DNA of 64,000 nucleotides from Mimachlamys varia (GCA_947623455.1 OX392527.1:12086001-12150000); one strand, 5' to 3'. Shown: positions 1 through 12,640, numbered from the stretch's first letter. Notes: generated by a model from the sequence alone, not told the origin. Numbers and translations: made by a program.

Positions 1-2373
1 TACTTGTTAAATGTTGAAAAATTATCTAGTTTATATTGGGTGTAATCAGGGACGTATATGTGAGAGAATATATACTCTCTGGCTCAGTTGCTTCATATAT
101 ATATAGTTTGATAATAAAATACTAACATTCATTATACTTAATTTTATTCTAATTATCAGTATAAAAGTATTTTAAAATGATGCATTTCAAATATTTAGGC
201 CTAAATATTGAAGGCAGCTACAGGTTGTATTAAATATGACTTGAAGGTTTATGCATATATGTAATAATGATTTTAAAAAAGCAAGGTCAGTTTAATGGAA
301 TCATTTTAATTAATTCTATATTGTAAGACTAAGTATATACAACAAATAAATAATATGCAGTTATATTAACCTAACTTAGAACAAAGTTAAGCCTATGCCA
401 GTCACATTTATTGTACTTTTAAATCAACCTAATGACTTATATAAAATCTAACTAAAAGGGACAAATATAGATATTTAGGTAGAATCCTTTACCCTCCAGG
501 CATAATTACGTATATGTACCTGACCTGCCTGGGCCACATCCTCACGTACAGAGGTCAAGATACCTGGGGACACCCCTAGGCTGCCTGTAGTTAGCCAGGT
601 GTGAATTTCTCACCTCCCTAGCTCTCCCCCACAGCCATCACTGGCCAAGTCTGATTAAGGGCCTGAGGGCCCTAGCCTGTTAATTAATTAATGCTGATAA
701 CATTGATTACAGTAAATTGGATTACATGTAGATGTATGTTGGTATTTTGATATGAAGAAAGAAATGGCTTTAAATGTTCTGGTGAAAGTAATCTTTTCTT
801 ATATTATACTTGATGTTTATATAACCTTTCATTCGTATGCATTGTACCTGAATGTATAGTGAAACAGAATACTAATACTGGTACATGTAGGTAGTATTGC
901 CAGAGACGTATAAAACCTTGTACGTCTCTGATATTGCACAGCTAGCTTCTTAATGTCAAATATTAAAAGTAATTTGTGATTGAAACAACTATACTAAGTA
1001 CAAAATATGTCCTTCTATTATCTATTTTTTTTTATATTACAATCTGTTGTTTACTATATTTTCTGTATATTTTTTATTTGAACACATACCTTTCAATTTA
1101 ATTGTAGAATACAAATATTTAAATAGAAAAGAATCGTTGTTACTTCTTTAAAAAGAATTATAAGTTAGTATATCTAAATTATTATTTTATTTAAAATTTT
1201 GACATGCAGAGAATTAATTTATTTAAAGTATTATAATAAATATCTTCTGGCAAAAACTCAGAATTGTTCATTGATATTCTTGTACTTATATGAGGAAGTA
1301 CTGACAAACTAATGACTTCAATAGTATAATAACATAAGTACAGGTAAATCATATTACATCTGTACAGGTAAGGACACAGGTAGGTATGGACCCTCCCATT
1401 ACCTGTAGGGGTTTTTGTGGTCACACCTGGCTGGACGTAGTGCACTACTAGTTTACCTGTAGTTTAAATGTAGTGCACTACTAGTTTAAACGTAGTGCAC
1501 TCCTAGTGCACTAGGGTGTAAAGGTTAGCTTACACTCAACTGTATTTCAGATTTATATCAATATTTTAAGGATCTGAATAAGATAGACCCCCCCCCCTTC
1601 CCAAAAATATGTCGGATTTGCATTTCATCCTATTTTGGGAAGTGTAACACAGAATAGTACAAGACTGTCAAGTACAAATTAGGTCCCGATTACAAATACG
1701 TATATAACACGTATATGGCTTTTTACATAGCGTAAAATGCAAAAAGTCATTTGGAGATACAAATGAATTCTGGCAATTTTTTTTCGTCAAATTGATATAA
1801 ATATATGAAGTTGGTTGCTTGCATTGGTTTACACTATATATGGCTTGGATAATTTAAACAAATGTGATGGCCTAACGTATACATGTAGTAGAATATTAAT
1901 TGTGGTGTGAGGCCTGCATGTATACACAGTACCTAGTTGAGTTATGTGCCCTTGATAGATCTTACCAAGTCATCGAAACGCTTTCTCTTGAAGTTTTCAA
2001 GCGTAAAGCTTAACATTGACTACGGAAAATAAACACCGGGGATGCAGGCTAACATGTCGCGGAACGAATTTGCATTGACATTATAAGATGGATTTGAATG
2101 GCCTACTTTTGAATAGACGTTATTGTGAATTTCAACTTCAGATCTCACAGTTTACGAAAAATGTTGGTGAAATAGCGAAAAACTGTGCTTGTTCTTAGGA
2201 GTCTTATTTTGGTTTGCATGGTAACGTGATAAATAATTGTAGAACTGTGCAGGATAATAAAGCTATCTTGGGAACTGTAATGTAAGCGCACACAACGGTT
2301 ATTTCACAACCCAAACCAATTTTCATATGCAGACGTTTATCTAATTTGTTTGAACGATACGACAGTGTTTAAA
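1..2373. other. Upstream AT-rich region, no gene seen
   Basis: I see no convincing coding exon here. A GC-richer patch at about 481-690 stands out from the AT-rich surroundings but has no recognisable coding sequence. At 1438-1515 a short motif containing TAGTGCACTA is repeated three to four times. A poly-C run lies near 1590. The 5' UTR of the PAQR3-like gene probably begins somewhere in 1950-2373, but I see no clear TATA box or initiator that would fix it. Confidence 0.5.
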
Positions 2374-2633
2374 ATGAGCATGGGGCGTTTTGGAGAAGAC
2401 ATCAACTATCGTCCGTTGTCAAGTGGCCAAACGTTAGTAAAGCGCGACTCTTACCAGATACTGGACATTGACATAGATAGAGGGATTGAAGCATGTGGCA
2501 GCAATCTATGTGATGATCACGCGAAGGAAATACCGCTGTTCAAATATAGTGAAATACCTGACTTTTTACAAGGCAACCCATACGTGGTCAAAGGTTACAG
2601 GGTGTTTCTGCCCTTTAGTTTGTGCTTGAAAAG
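2374..2633 (+). CDS. PAQR3: PAQR3-like exon 1 (cytosolic N-terminus)
   Basis: It encodes residues 1-86 plus two bases of codon 87, ending at AAAAG|GTAAAA. The stretch [21 protein letters not shown] corresponds to the segment before the first helix in PAQR proteins. The donor splits a Ser codon (AG|C) that the next exon completes. Confidence 0.9.
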
Positions 2634-5600
2634 GTAAAAAAAAAGTGTATATAAAATTGTGAATGAGAGATCGTATGATTTACTATTATTCTTCTAATAT
2701 GCATTGTGTGTGTACATATCATTACATGTTCAGTGATCAATTTACAATTCATTTTCATGGGTCCTTTTGTACATACATTGTATTGTCGAAAACAATGGGT
2801 CTCACAATGTTAAATTCAAGTATTTCCAGAATTTCTGTGAGACCCATCATAATTTCATGAGTACTGGACGTAGATTGATCACTACATGTTTAGAAAAAAA
2901 ATGAATTGTGTCGATACAGGTATTATTCATTTGGCGAAAGGCATTACATACAGTGTATGTACGTTATACAGAGTATAATAAAATATAACGACATACATAC
3001 TGTAAAACAACATACAATTTGATAGCAGTGTTTTTTCAAAAATTCACTAAGGAGCGCTAGCGGGCACCATAGAATATGTTTGTTGCCAACTGCCGGCATA
3101 CTACCGTATACGCAGTCAAAAATGGTTTATGTATATATATATATCATTGACATATATTGAAAATAACATAGGTCAAAGGACCAAGTAAACTGCCCTGTGG
3201 TATACCACATGTTACATACATTTGTAGTTTACCTCCGAGTTATGACCATTTACATTCACAATTTGTTTCCTATTAGTAAGATAGGATTTATGGAACTTTC
3301 TCCAATGGATTTCAGCTTTTCATACTTAATGTGATGATCAACGGTATTGAAGGCCTTTTGGAGGTCTAAAAGTACCATACCAGTTAATAATCCTTGTAAT
3401 ATTCATATAATATATTATTTGAGGTCAAATAGTTTTCCAATTGTCTGTACATGGCCTTATTAGCCTGATTAGGAATATGAAGATAATGTAAAAGAAACTG
3501 TTTACTTGGAAAATTAGAATAAAAGAAACCTAATTTTCACTTCTGACTTTTCAGCTTATTTGTCTGGAACAATGAAACAATCAACATTTGGTCTCACCTG
3601 TTGGGTTTCATTGCCTTCTTCTTCCTCATGTTTTATGACAACTTCATGGTACTACCCATACTGAAGTCATCCTACACGGACCACATCATCATCACCCTTG
3701 GGCTCTTCTGCTATCAGGTATTTATACACTAGTGGTAATAGGCGACCAGTGAAAGGTACTTCTTTAAGATCCAGCAGTTTAATAAAGTAAGAAAGAGGAA
3801 CAAGCAGTCAGGGAACAAAAAGTCAATATGTGAATGAATGTCATATTTTCAATACATTAATGCAAAAAATGTAGCATTTAAATGATTTGCTTCTTTCAGA
3901 CTTGCACTGTACCATTAGCTACTGTTAGGTCATTGTAACATCTATATGGTACATTAATTAGGTCATTGTAACATCTATATGGTACATTAATTAGGTCATT
4001 GTAACATCTATATGGTACATTAATTAGGTCATTGTAACATCTATATGGTACATTAATTAGGTCATTGTAACATCTATATGGTACATTAATTAGGTCATTG
4101 TAACATCTATATATGGTACATTAATTTTTTTACCTGTTGATTGTTTTTACATGTGTACATATAAGAATCATGTGAAATCATTTTTTGTGACTTTTTGTTT
4201 ACAGTTTTGTATGCTGTGTTCCACGGGTTTCCACATGTTTGCATGCCATTCAGAAAAAGCAAGTAGAAGATGGCTGGCCATAGACCTTACTGGGATCTCT
4301 ATTGGAGTCATTGGCTGCTACCTCCCTGCTGTCCATTATGCATTTTACTGTCTGTCTGTAAGTTGTATTACACACCGGTATAAAAGTAGTCTTGTCTTGT
4401 GAAGATAACACAATAAATAGTTGAAGGATGCAGGCCCATCAATCCTCTTGTTTAGTGTAAATAACACAAGAAATAAGTGAAGAATACTGGCCCATTGGTC
4501 CTTTTGACTAGTGAAGATAACACAAGAAATAAGTGAAGGATACAGGCCCATCAGTCCTGTTGTTTAGTGTAGATAACACAAGAAATAAGTGGAGGATACA
4601 GGCCCATTGGTCCTCTTGTTTAGTGTTGATAACACAAGAAAATAAGTGAAGGATACAGGCCCATTGGTCCTCTTGTTTAGTGTTGATAACACAAGAAAAT
4701 AAGTGAAGGATACAGGCCCATTGGTCCTGTGTGTATTATTTATACATTGTGTCAGTGGTTCTGAACATGAATTGTTACTGTTTTGACTCTGATATTTTGT
4801 AACCACCATCAACTCTGTTGCTAGTTATAGCATTAAAGTGTTAGTGATGGAAAGAACACATGTAAGAAAGTATGCAAGCTTATAACGTATGTGTTTATTT
4901 GTTTTCAGATTTGGCGAGACATCTATTTATTTATCATAACCTGCTTGTCTATATCAACTTTTGTGATAATGCAGAACCCCAGATATTTCTCCAATGAGTG
5001 GGTTAACACACGGTTAATGATGTATGTTGGACTTGTAGCCTATGGAGTCATCCCTACCCTTCACTGGATCTACTTAAATGGTGGCTTATCATCTGATATA
5101 GTACAGGTATAAACACTGTTAGCTAAACAATTTCTTATGATGTCTGCCAACCACTGTTTTTGACAATTTGATCCTATTCAAATGAAAAGTAAAACAAACA
5201 GTTTTAAATTTTAAATTTAAAAGGAAGAAAATCAATCAATTGTTTAATAATATTTGGAATTGAACACATACCTTTACCTGTTATTTAATGATACAGAGAT
5301 TTGCACACTAACTTATTGTTTAAAAGATTGGAACACTAACCTGTAGTTTGATATATCAGAACTGTTATTTACAGTTGTGTTTGTTGTTTATGTAAAAGTT
5401 TGACGTCATGTAAGTAATTCTTTGGATCCCACGTCTGTATAAATTACTTATCAGAAATCTTTATTAAGTATACAGTGCTTAGGTATTCAGATCCGGGGGC
5501 CATGGTGGTCGAGTGCTTAAGATGTCCCAACATTCTGCCACTAGCCCTCCACCTCTGGGTTGTGAGTTCGAAACCCAAGTGGGGCAGTTGCCAGGTACTG

Positions 5601-8600
5601 ACCATTGGTCGGTGGTTTTTCTCCGGATATTCCGTCTTTCCTCCACCTCCAAAACGTGGCACGACCTTAAATGAACATGGCTGTTAATAGGATGTAAAAC
5701 AAAATAAACCAAATGTATTCAGATCCTGGAAAATGTCTTTGGTATTGTTAGATAGAAGTACAGGATTGTTTTATAAGTGTATTTTTTACCATTCCATCAT
5801 ATATTAGTTATGTATTTTACAAATAATATCCAGTAATTAACAATTTCTATTTTTATTATTTCAGTTATTTGTTCCGAAGGTTGTTATAATGTATAGTCTA
5901 GGTGTGACAGCATTGGTGTTTTACCTGACCAAGTTTCCGGAGCGGTTTGTTCCTGGTAAATATTAAAAATACAGAACCTTGCTTTTAAGGTCACTCGGTT
6001 CCTTGGTCAATATCCATAGGAATTTCATGAAATTTCACTCAAATGTTTACTAGTGTATAAAGAACAAGTATTTTTGTTGTAATTGGCAGATAAACTGCAG
6101 AGATCTTTTTGGGGTGAAAAACTGATATTTTCAGGGAAAACACTAGAAAGAGCGAAATCAACAACTAACATATTACGTTTAAATGTATTACAATCCTAAC
6201 GTTATATATACATATAAAACAGAAAAGAAGGAAAATATTTTACGTTTCGTATAACTTTAATTCAACAAAACAAACAATTATATGTATGTTTTTCATCAAC
6301 ATTTTCAAATATTAAAATATTGTGTGGATGAAAAACTGTTTTTTTAAAGTTATGTTATGAAGAAACAATCCTTTTTTAACAAAGCATGAAAAAATTGAAC
6401 CAAAAAACATTATTTCACTTAAAATTTGGGGAAAATAATCAGAATTATTGTTTTTAGCTCACCTGGCCCGAAGGGCCAAGTGAGCTTATGTGATGGTGCA
6501 GCGTCCGTCGTCCGTCCGTCCGTCCTGCGTCCGTCAACTTTTTCCTTTAAACGTCTTCTTCTAAAATACTGAAAGGCCCAGTGACATGAAATTTGGCTGG
6601 TAGATTTCTTGGAAGGAGCTGAACAAAGTTTGCGAAAAAAATCACTTTGACCTAATTTCAAGGTCACAGGGGTCAAAATGTCGAAACCTTCAAACAACTT
6701 CTTCTAAAATACCGTCAGGCATAGAGACTTCATATTTGACCAGTAGCTTCCTTAGATGAAGCCAAATAAAGTTTGCGAAAAGAAATGACCTTGACCAATA
6801 TTCAAGGTCACCGTGAGGTTAAATCTATTTTAACATTTAAACGACTTCTTCTGAAATACCAAAAGCCCTAGAAACATGATATTTGGCTGAAATGTCCCTT
6901 GGATGAAGCCCGACAAAGTTTGTGAAAAGAAAAGACCTTGACCTATATTCAGGGTCACAGGGGTCAAATCTGTTAAAACCTTTAAACGACTTCTTCTGAA
7001 ATACCAAAAGCCCTAGAAGCATGATATTTGGCTGAAAGGTTCCTTGGATGAAGCCGGACAAAGTTTGCGAAAAGAAATGACCTTGACCTATATTCAAGGT
7101 CACAGGAGTCAAATCTGTTAAAACCTTTAAACGACTTCTTCTGAAATACCAAAAGCCCTATAAGCATGATATTTGGCTGAAAGGTTCCTTGGATGAAGCC
7201 CAACAAAGTTTGCAAAAAGAAATGACCTTGACTTATATTCAAGGTCACAGGGGTCAAATCTGTTAAAACCTTTAAACAACTTCTTCTGAAATACCAAAAG
7301 TCCTAGAAGCATGATATTTGGCTGAAAGGTTCCTTGGATGAAGCCCAACAAAGTTTGCGAAAAGAAATGACCTTCACCTATATTCAAGGTCACAGGGGTC
7401 AAATCTGTTAAAACCTTTAAACGACTTCTTCTGAAATACCAAAAGCCCTAGAAGCATGATATTTGGCTGAAAGGTTCCTTGAATGAAGCCGGACATAGTT
7501 TGCGAAAAGAAATGACCTTGACCTATATTCAAGGTCACAGGAGTCAAATCTGATAAAACCTTTAAACGACTTCTTCTGAAATACCAAAAGCCCTAGAAGC
7601 ATGATATTTGGCTGAAAGGTTCCTTGGATGAAGCCGGACAAAGTTTGCGAAAAGAAATGACCTTGACTTATATTCAAGGTCACAGGGGTCAAATCTGTTA
7701 AAACCTTTAAACGACTTCTTCTGAAATACCAAAAGCCCTAGAAGCATGATATTTGGCTGAAAGGTTCCTTGGATGAAGCCGGACATAGTTTGCGAAAAGA
7801 AATGACCTTGACGTATATTCAAGGTCACAGGAGTCAAATCTGTTAAAACCTTTAAACGACTTCTTCTGAAATACCAAAAGCCCTAGAAGCATGATATTTG
7901 GCTGAAAGGTTCCTTGGATGAAGCCCGACAAAGTTTGCGAAAAGAAATGACCTTGACTTATATTCAAGGTCACAGGGGTCGAATCTGTTAAAACCTTTAA
8001 ACGACTTCTTCTGAAATACCAAAAGCCCTAGAAGCATGATATATAGCTGAAAGGTTCCTTGGATGAAGCCCGTGAAAGTTTGCGAAAAGAAATGACCTTC
8101 ACCTATATTCAAGGTCACAGGGGTCAAATCTGTTAAAACCTTTAAACGACTTCTTCTGAAATACCAAAAGCCCTGGAAGCATGATATTTGGCTGAAAGGT
8201 TCCTTGGATGAAGCCGGACAAAGTTTGCGAAAAGAAATGACCTTGACCTATATTCAAGGTCACAGGAGTCAAATCTGTTAAAACCTTTAAACGACTTCTT
8301 CTGAAATACCAAAAGCCCTAGAAGCATGATATTTGGCTGAAAGGTTCCTTGGATAAAGCCGGACAAAGTTTGCGAAAAGAAATGACCTTGACCTATATTC
8401 AAGGTCACAGGGGTCAAATCTGTTAAAACCTTTAAACAACTTCTTCTGAAATACCAAAAGCCCTAGAAGCATGATATATGGCTGAAAGGTTCCTTGGATG
8501 AAGCCCGTGAAAGTTTGCGAAAAGAAATGACCTTGACCTATATTCAAGGTCACAGGGGTCAAATCTGTTAAAACCTTTAAACGACTTCTTCTGAAATACC

Positions 8601-11600
8601 AAAAGCCCTGGAAGCATGATATTTGGCTGAAAGGTTCCTTGGATGAAGCCGGACAAAGTTTGCGAAAAGAAATGACCTTGACCTATATTCAAGGTCACAG
8701 GAGTCAAAACTGTTAAAACCTTTAAACGACTTCTTCTGAAATACCAAAAGCCCTAGAAGCATGATATTTGGCTGAAAGGTTCCTTGGATGAAGCCGGACA
8801 AAGTTTGCGAAAAGAAATGACCTTCACCTATATTCAAGGTCACAGGGGTCAAATCTGTTAAAACCTTTAAACGACTTCTTCTGAAATACCAAAAGCCCTA
8901 GAGGCATGATATATGGCTGAAAGGTTCCTTGGATGAAGCCGGACAAAGTTTGCGAAAAGAAATGACCTTGACCTATATTCAAGGTCACAGGTGTCAAATC
9001 TGTTAAAACCTTTAAACGACTTCTTCTGAAATACCAAAAGCCCTAGAAGCATGATATATGGCTGAAAGGTTCCTTGGATGAAGCCCGACAAAGTTTGCGA
9101 AAAGAAATGACCTTGACCTATATTCAAGGTCACAGGGGTCAAATCTGTTAAAACCTTTAAACGACTTCTTCTGAAATACCAAAAGCCCTAGAAGCATGAT
9201 ATTTGGCTGAAAGGTTCCTTGGATGAAGCCGGACAAAGTTTGCGAAAAGAAATGACCTTGACCTATATTCAAGGTCACAGGAGTCAAATCTGTTAAAACC
9301 TTTAAACGACTTCTTCTGAAATACCAAAAGCCCTAGAAGCATGATATTTGGCTGAAAGGTTCCTTGGATGAAGCCCGAGAAAGTTTGCGAAAAGAAATGA
9401 CCCTGACCTATATTCAAGGTCACAGGAGTCAAATCTGTTAAAACCTTTAAACGACTTCTTCTGAAATACCAAAAGCCCTAGAAGCATGATATTTGGCTGA
9501 AAGGTTTCTTGGATGAAGCCTGACAAAGTTTGCAAAAAGAAATGACCTCGATCTTGATTTGCCTAGAGACATGATATTTGGCTGGTAGCGTCCTGGGATG
9601 AAGCCAAACAAAATTTGAAAATGAAAATGATGTTGTCTTATAAGGTCACAGGGGTAAAATATGTTTAAATCTTAAGATGTTCTTCTAAATGTCTTACATT
9701 AAAAGATTTTAGGGGACTTTAGGGTTACACTATAATATAAGTCAGAGATTGATACCAGGTGAGCGATGCAGGCCCATTGGGCCTCTTGTTTTTTATTTCA
9801 ATTGCCTCCCCTTTCACTGCAACTGGACTTAATTGTTGGAGGTATAGATTTTCCCATATCACATAATGCGTTGAAATTAGTGAGCTACTAGGTTTATCGA
9901 TTGCTTTAGCCTGATTTGAATGTATCCACTCGCCTGGTATCAGATTACACAGAAAATAGTTTATAACTAGCATTTATGGCATTTATTGAATAGTGATATC
10001 ATCAGAACATGTTGCATTAAATATCGAATAAATATAAAGCAATGTGTTTGTTTAATAATGCAGTTGTAAAGAATTGAAGCTGACATATAGGTTGTCTTGG
10101 TGTTTACATTACTAATAGTTGAATGAGGGTGAGTGGGGAACCCGCTTATGAAACTCACATCATGACATCGTTGTAGATAGAAACACAAACGCATGTTACC
10201 AGTTCCAAGTCCTTGTATTCACTCCCAAATATATGTTTTACATAAACAGATTTCTGATAAATGGGAATAACTCAAATACATTGGGAGTTACTAATTACCT
10301 CCCCTATACCATACTGTATTGTTAAAACAACACGTTTACATAAGATCAGGTTGATATAGTCGATAATTAGGCAACCAACTTAACCTTCTAGCGTTTACAT
10401 TGATTCAAGCAGACGCTTAAGTCTTTGCCGGATTGCAAATTGCATGAGCATCGGCATATGTATGGTGAATTTCTTACCCACGATAGGTATCAAATTTCAT
10501 ATCCGCCAAAGCGGCCATGTTTTTGCCAAGAACGATAATCAACAGACCGAGAGACCTTAAGCAAAGTGAACCAGCTATAAAGCAAAGTGAACCAGCAGTC
10601 GGGGTGGACTGAGTTGGGATGGGACTCGGGGTGGACTGAGTGGGGATGGTGATGGGACTCGGGGTGGACTGAGTGGGGATGGTGATGTGACTCTGGGTGG
10701 ACTGAGTGGGGATGGTGATGTGACTCTGGGTGGACTGAGAGGGGATGGTGATGTGACTCGGGGTGGACTGAGTGGGGATGGTGATGGGACTCGGGGTGGA
10801 CTGAGTGGGGATGGTGATGTGACTCTGGGTGGACTGAGAGGGGATGGTGATGTGACTCGGGGTGGACTGAGTGGGGATGGTGATGGGACTCGGGGTGGAC
10901 TGAGTGGGGATGGTGATGGGACTCGGGGTGGACTGAGTGGGGATGGTGATGAGACTTGTGAGTGGGGATGGTGATGGGACTTGTGGTGGACTTAGTGGGG
11001 ATGGTGATGGGACTTGTGGTGGACTGAGTGGGGATGGTGATTGGACTTGTGGTGGACTGAGTGGGGATGGTGATGGGACTCGGGGTGGACTGAGTGGGGA
11101 TGGTGATGGGACTTGTGGTGGACTGAGTGGGGATGGTGATGGGACTTGTGGTGGACTGAGTGGGGATGGTGATGGGACTTGTGGTGGACTGAGTGGGGAT
11201 GGTGATGGGACTCGGGGTGGACTGAGTGGGGATGGTGATGGGATTCTGGGTGGACTGAGTGGGGATGGTGATGGGACTCGGGGTGGACTGAGTGGGGATG
11301 GTGATGGGACTCGGGGTGGACTGAGTGGGGATGGTGATGGGACTCGGGGTGGACTGAGTGGGGATGGTGATGGGACTCGGGGTGGACTGAGTGGGGATGG
11401 TGATGGGACTCTGGGTGGACTGAGTGGGGATGGTGATGGGACTCGGGGTGGACTGAGTGGGGATGGTGATGGGACTCGGGGTGGACTGAGTGGGAATGGT
11501 GATGGGACTCGGGGTGGACTGGGTGGGGATGGTGATGGGACTTGTGGTGGACTGAGTGGGGATGGTGATGGGACTTGTGGTGGACTGAGTGGGGATGGTG

Positions 11601-12528
11601 ATGGGACTTGTGGTGGACTTAGTGGGGATGGTGATGGGAATCGGGGTGGACTGAGTGGGGATGGTGATGGGACTCTGGGTGGACTGAGTGGGGATGGTGA
11701 CTGAAATAAGGGGCTGAGTCGAGGATGGTGAGGGGACTCAGGGGATGGGCTGAGTCTCAGGGATTGGCTGGGAAGGGAATGATGACTGAATTTGGGGGAT
11801 TGGCAGAGATATTTACTGAACTCCAAGATTGGCTGAGTTGAGGATGATGACTGAACTCAGGGGAGAGCTGACTGGAGGATGTAACAGAAATCTGGGATTG
11901 GGAGAATGGTGAATAACTTGAGGATGGTGATGGGACTTGGGGATGGGTTGGGAAGGGGATGGTGACTGAACTTGGAGGATGGGCTGAGACATTTATTGAA
12001 CCCCGAGATGGGCTAAGTGGGGACAGTGACTGAACTTGGGGGATGGGCTGATTGGGTGACTGAAGGTAAGGGATGGTCGAGTTATAGTGAGCAAGACAGC
12101 AATCTTTCCTAAAATTGATTTTCAAGTTGTAAGGATTCCAGGTTAATGGTTGAAGACCATTCAAAAAGAGTATTTTGGCCACATTGGTTGAAACTTGTAC
12201 AAAGTACAAAAGCTGAACACATATGATACGATATATGTCTGTGGGCTCATTTTTAACCACCACTATTTTGTGCAAAATTACCTTGGGTATGAAGTATTGT
12301 GGCAATGAAAGTCTGAATTGTAGATGACATTTTATTTTCTAGACTTACATACTTCAGTTTGCAAAAAGAAAAAATACGTAATGAGATTTTGTTTTTGTTC
12401 CAGGTCTGTTTGATTTTGTTGGCTCTAGTCACCAGTGGTGGCATGTGATAGTGGTTGCCGCCTTCACCTTTTGGCACTACGCCGGACAGGATATACTGCT
12501 GTACCGCATTAACCACCCCTGTCACTGA
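2374..12528 (+). CDS. PAQR3: PAQR family seven-transmembrane protein, PAQR3/RKTG-like (six exons)
   Basis: Exons: 2374-2633, 3555-3717, 4205-4357, 4909-5106, 5865-5955 and 12404-12528. They sum to 990 bp (329 aa plus TGA) with GT-AG junctions and matching phases. The start is the first ATG after an in-frame stop at 2278-2280. The protein shows the PAQR signatures: E94-x2-N97-x3-H101 in [13 protein letters not shown]147-x3-H151 with D168, and H298-x3-H302 in SSHQWWH. In adiponectin receptors the equivalent His/His/His/Asp set binds zinc. The resemblance to human PAQR3 is strong along its length, for example [40 protein letters not shown] and KFPERFVPG. Known role of the family member: PAQR3 holds Raf kinase at the Golgi and dampens ERK signalling. 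Membership in the PAQR family is certain; PAQR3 rather than another paralogue is very likely. Confidence 0.94.
2945..3006. repeat. Short imperfect hairpin
   Basis: TACAGTGTATGTACGTTATA is followed by its imperfect reverse complement TATAACGACATACATACTGT. Probably a small foldback repeat in PAQR3 intron 1. Confidence 0.4.
3155..3480 (-). pseudogene. Fragment of a non-LTR retrotransposon reverse transcriptase
   Basis: Read on the minus strand, broken frames give [17 protein letters not shown], then [20 protein letters not shown], then [20 protein letters not shown] and a degenerate GVPQG-like stretch. This is the order of motifs in the RT domain of CR1/L2/jockey-like LINEs. It has frameshifts and stops and is truncated at both ends, a dead copy in PAQR3 intron 1. 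Confidence 0.75.
3926..4125. repeat. 33-bp tandem repeat, 6 copies
   Basis: The unit contains AGGTCATTGTAACATCTATA and recurs at 3928, 3961, 3994, 4027, 4060 and 4093, with almost no variation until the last unit. It lies in PAQR3 intron 2, about 80 bp before exon 3. Confidence 0.9.
4399..4735. repeat. 56-57 bp tandem repeat, 6 copies, resembling a transposon end
   Basis: The unit contains GATAACACAAGAAA and CAGGCCCATTGGTCCTCTTG. The second part matches the right terminus of the 145-bp-unit element at 9762-9790 (CAGGCCCATTGGGCCTCTTG). It begins about 40 bp after the exon 3 donor in PAQR3 intron 3. Confidence 0.8.
5483..5726 (+). mobile_element. tRNA-headed SINE with perfect 12-bp target site duplication
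   Basis: The body (5495-5714) starts GGGGGCCATGGTGG, has an A-box-like start and a B-box-like GAGTTCGAAACCC, then a body rich in TTTCTCCGG and CTCCACCTCC, and ends in an A-rich tail. GTATTCAGATCC flanks both sides (5483-5494 and 5715-5726) without mismatch. The sequence resembles SINEs widespread in bivalves; the family name would need a repeat-library match. It sits in PAQR3 intron 4. Confidence 0.85.
6453..9790 (+). mobile_element. Interspersed element with about 20 internal 145-bp tandem units (copy 1)
   Basis: The left end is a hairpin, AGCTCACCTGGCCCGAAGGG with its complement, followed by a CGTCC-rich stretch. The right end is CAGGCCCATTGGGCCTCTTG. Between them at least 18 units repeat at exactly 145 bp with no indels (about 6837-9447), plus divergent units at either side. 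There is no transposase or other credible ORF; the short minus-strand ORFs recur simply because each unit is open. Hairpin ends, internal satellite and lack of coding capacity suggest a non-autonomous pearl-like or Helentron-type (HINE) element, an inference. It sits in PAQR3 intron 5, with a shorter inverted copy at 41386-42302. Confidence 0.8.
9791..10590. other. Intronic DNA, nothing recognised
   Basis: AT-rich sequence inside PAQR3 intron 5, between the 145-bp element and the G-rich minisatellite. No exon, repeat array or RNA gene was seen. Confidence 0.5.
10597..12075. repeat. G-rich 33-bp minisatellite (about 33 copies) with degenerate tail
   Basis: The unit contains CTCGGGGTGGACTGAG and TGGGGATGGTGATGGGAC. 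It is regular from about 10597 to 11705, then decays into longer related units to about 12075. Because 33 is divisible by three, both strands are open (a Ser/Pro-rich frame on minus, a Gly/Asp-rich one on plus); these are artefacts, not genes. The plus strand, which is the PAQR3 sense strand, carries all the G runs. The array lies in PAQR3 intron 5, ending about 330 bp before exon 6. Confidence 0.9.
12404..12528 (+). CDS. PAQR3: PAQR3-like exon 6 (last helix and C-terminus)
   Basis: The acceptor is TTTTTGTTCCAG|GTCTG. The exon encodes [20 protein letters not shown], the last transmembrane helix with the H-x3-H motif, and ends ...RINHPCH-stop. A 6.4-kb intron separates it from exon 5. Confidence 0.92.
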
Positions 12529-12634
12529 AGGAACATATAAACCACTGTATCATTTCATTCTATAGTTTCCTTACTGACAGGAAATATGAAAAACAGTCAC
12601 AGGATGGGAGGTTGTACAATCAACATTCATGACA

Positions 12635-12640
12635 AATAAA
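12635..12640 (+). terminator. Possible poly(A) signal of the PAQR3-like gene
   Basis: An AATAAA hexamer about 107 bp after the stop codon. Position and strand fit, but in AT-rich DNA the hexamer is common, and no transcript evidence is available here. Confidence 0.35.

Noticed and set aside
6837..9535. Series of about 91-residue minus-strand open frames every 145 bp
   Set aside because: They are identical frames through repeated units of a non-coding element; each ends at the same stop in the next unit.
6453..9790. Autonomous Helitron or DNA transposon
   Set aside because: No helicase, Rep or transposase sequence is present in either copy; only the ends and internal repeats support a non-autonomous element.
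10474..11826. 450-residue Ser/Pro-rich open frame on minus and 255-residue Gly/Asp-rich frame on plus
   Set aside because: Both come from a 33-bp tandem repeat whose period is a multiple of three. There is no non-repetitive domain, and it lies within an intron of the PAQR3-like gene.
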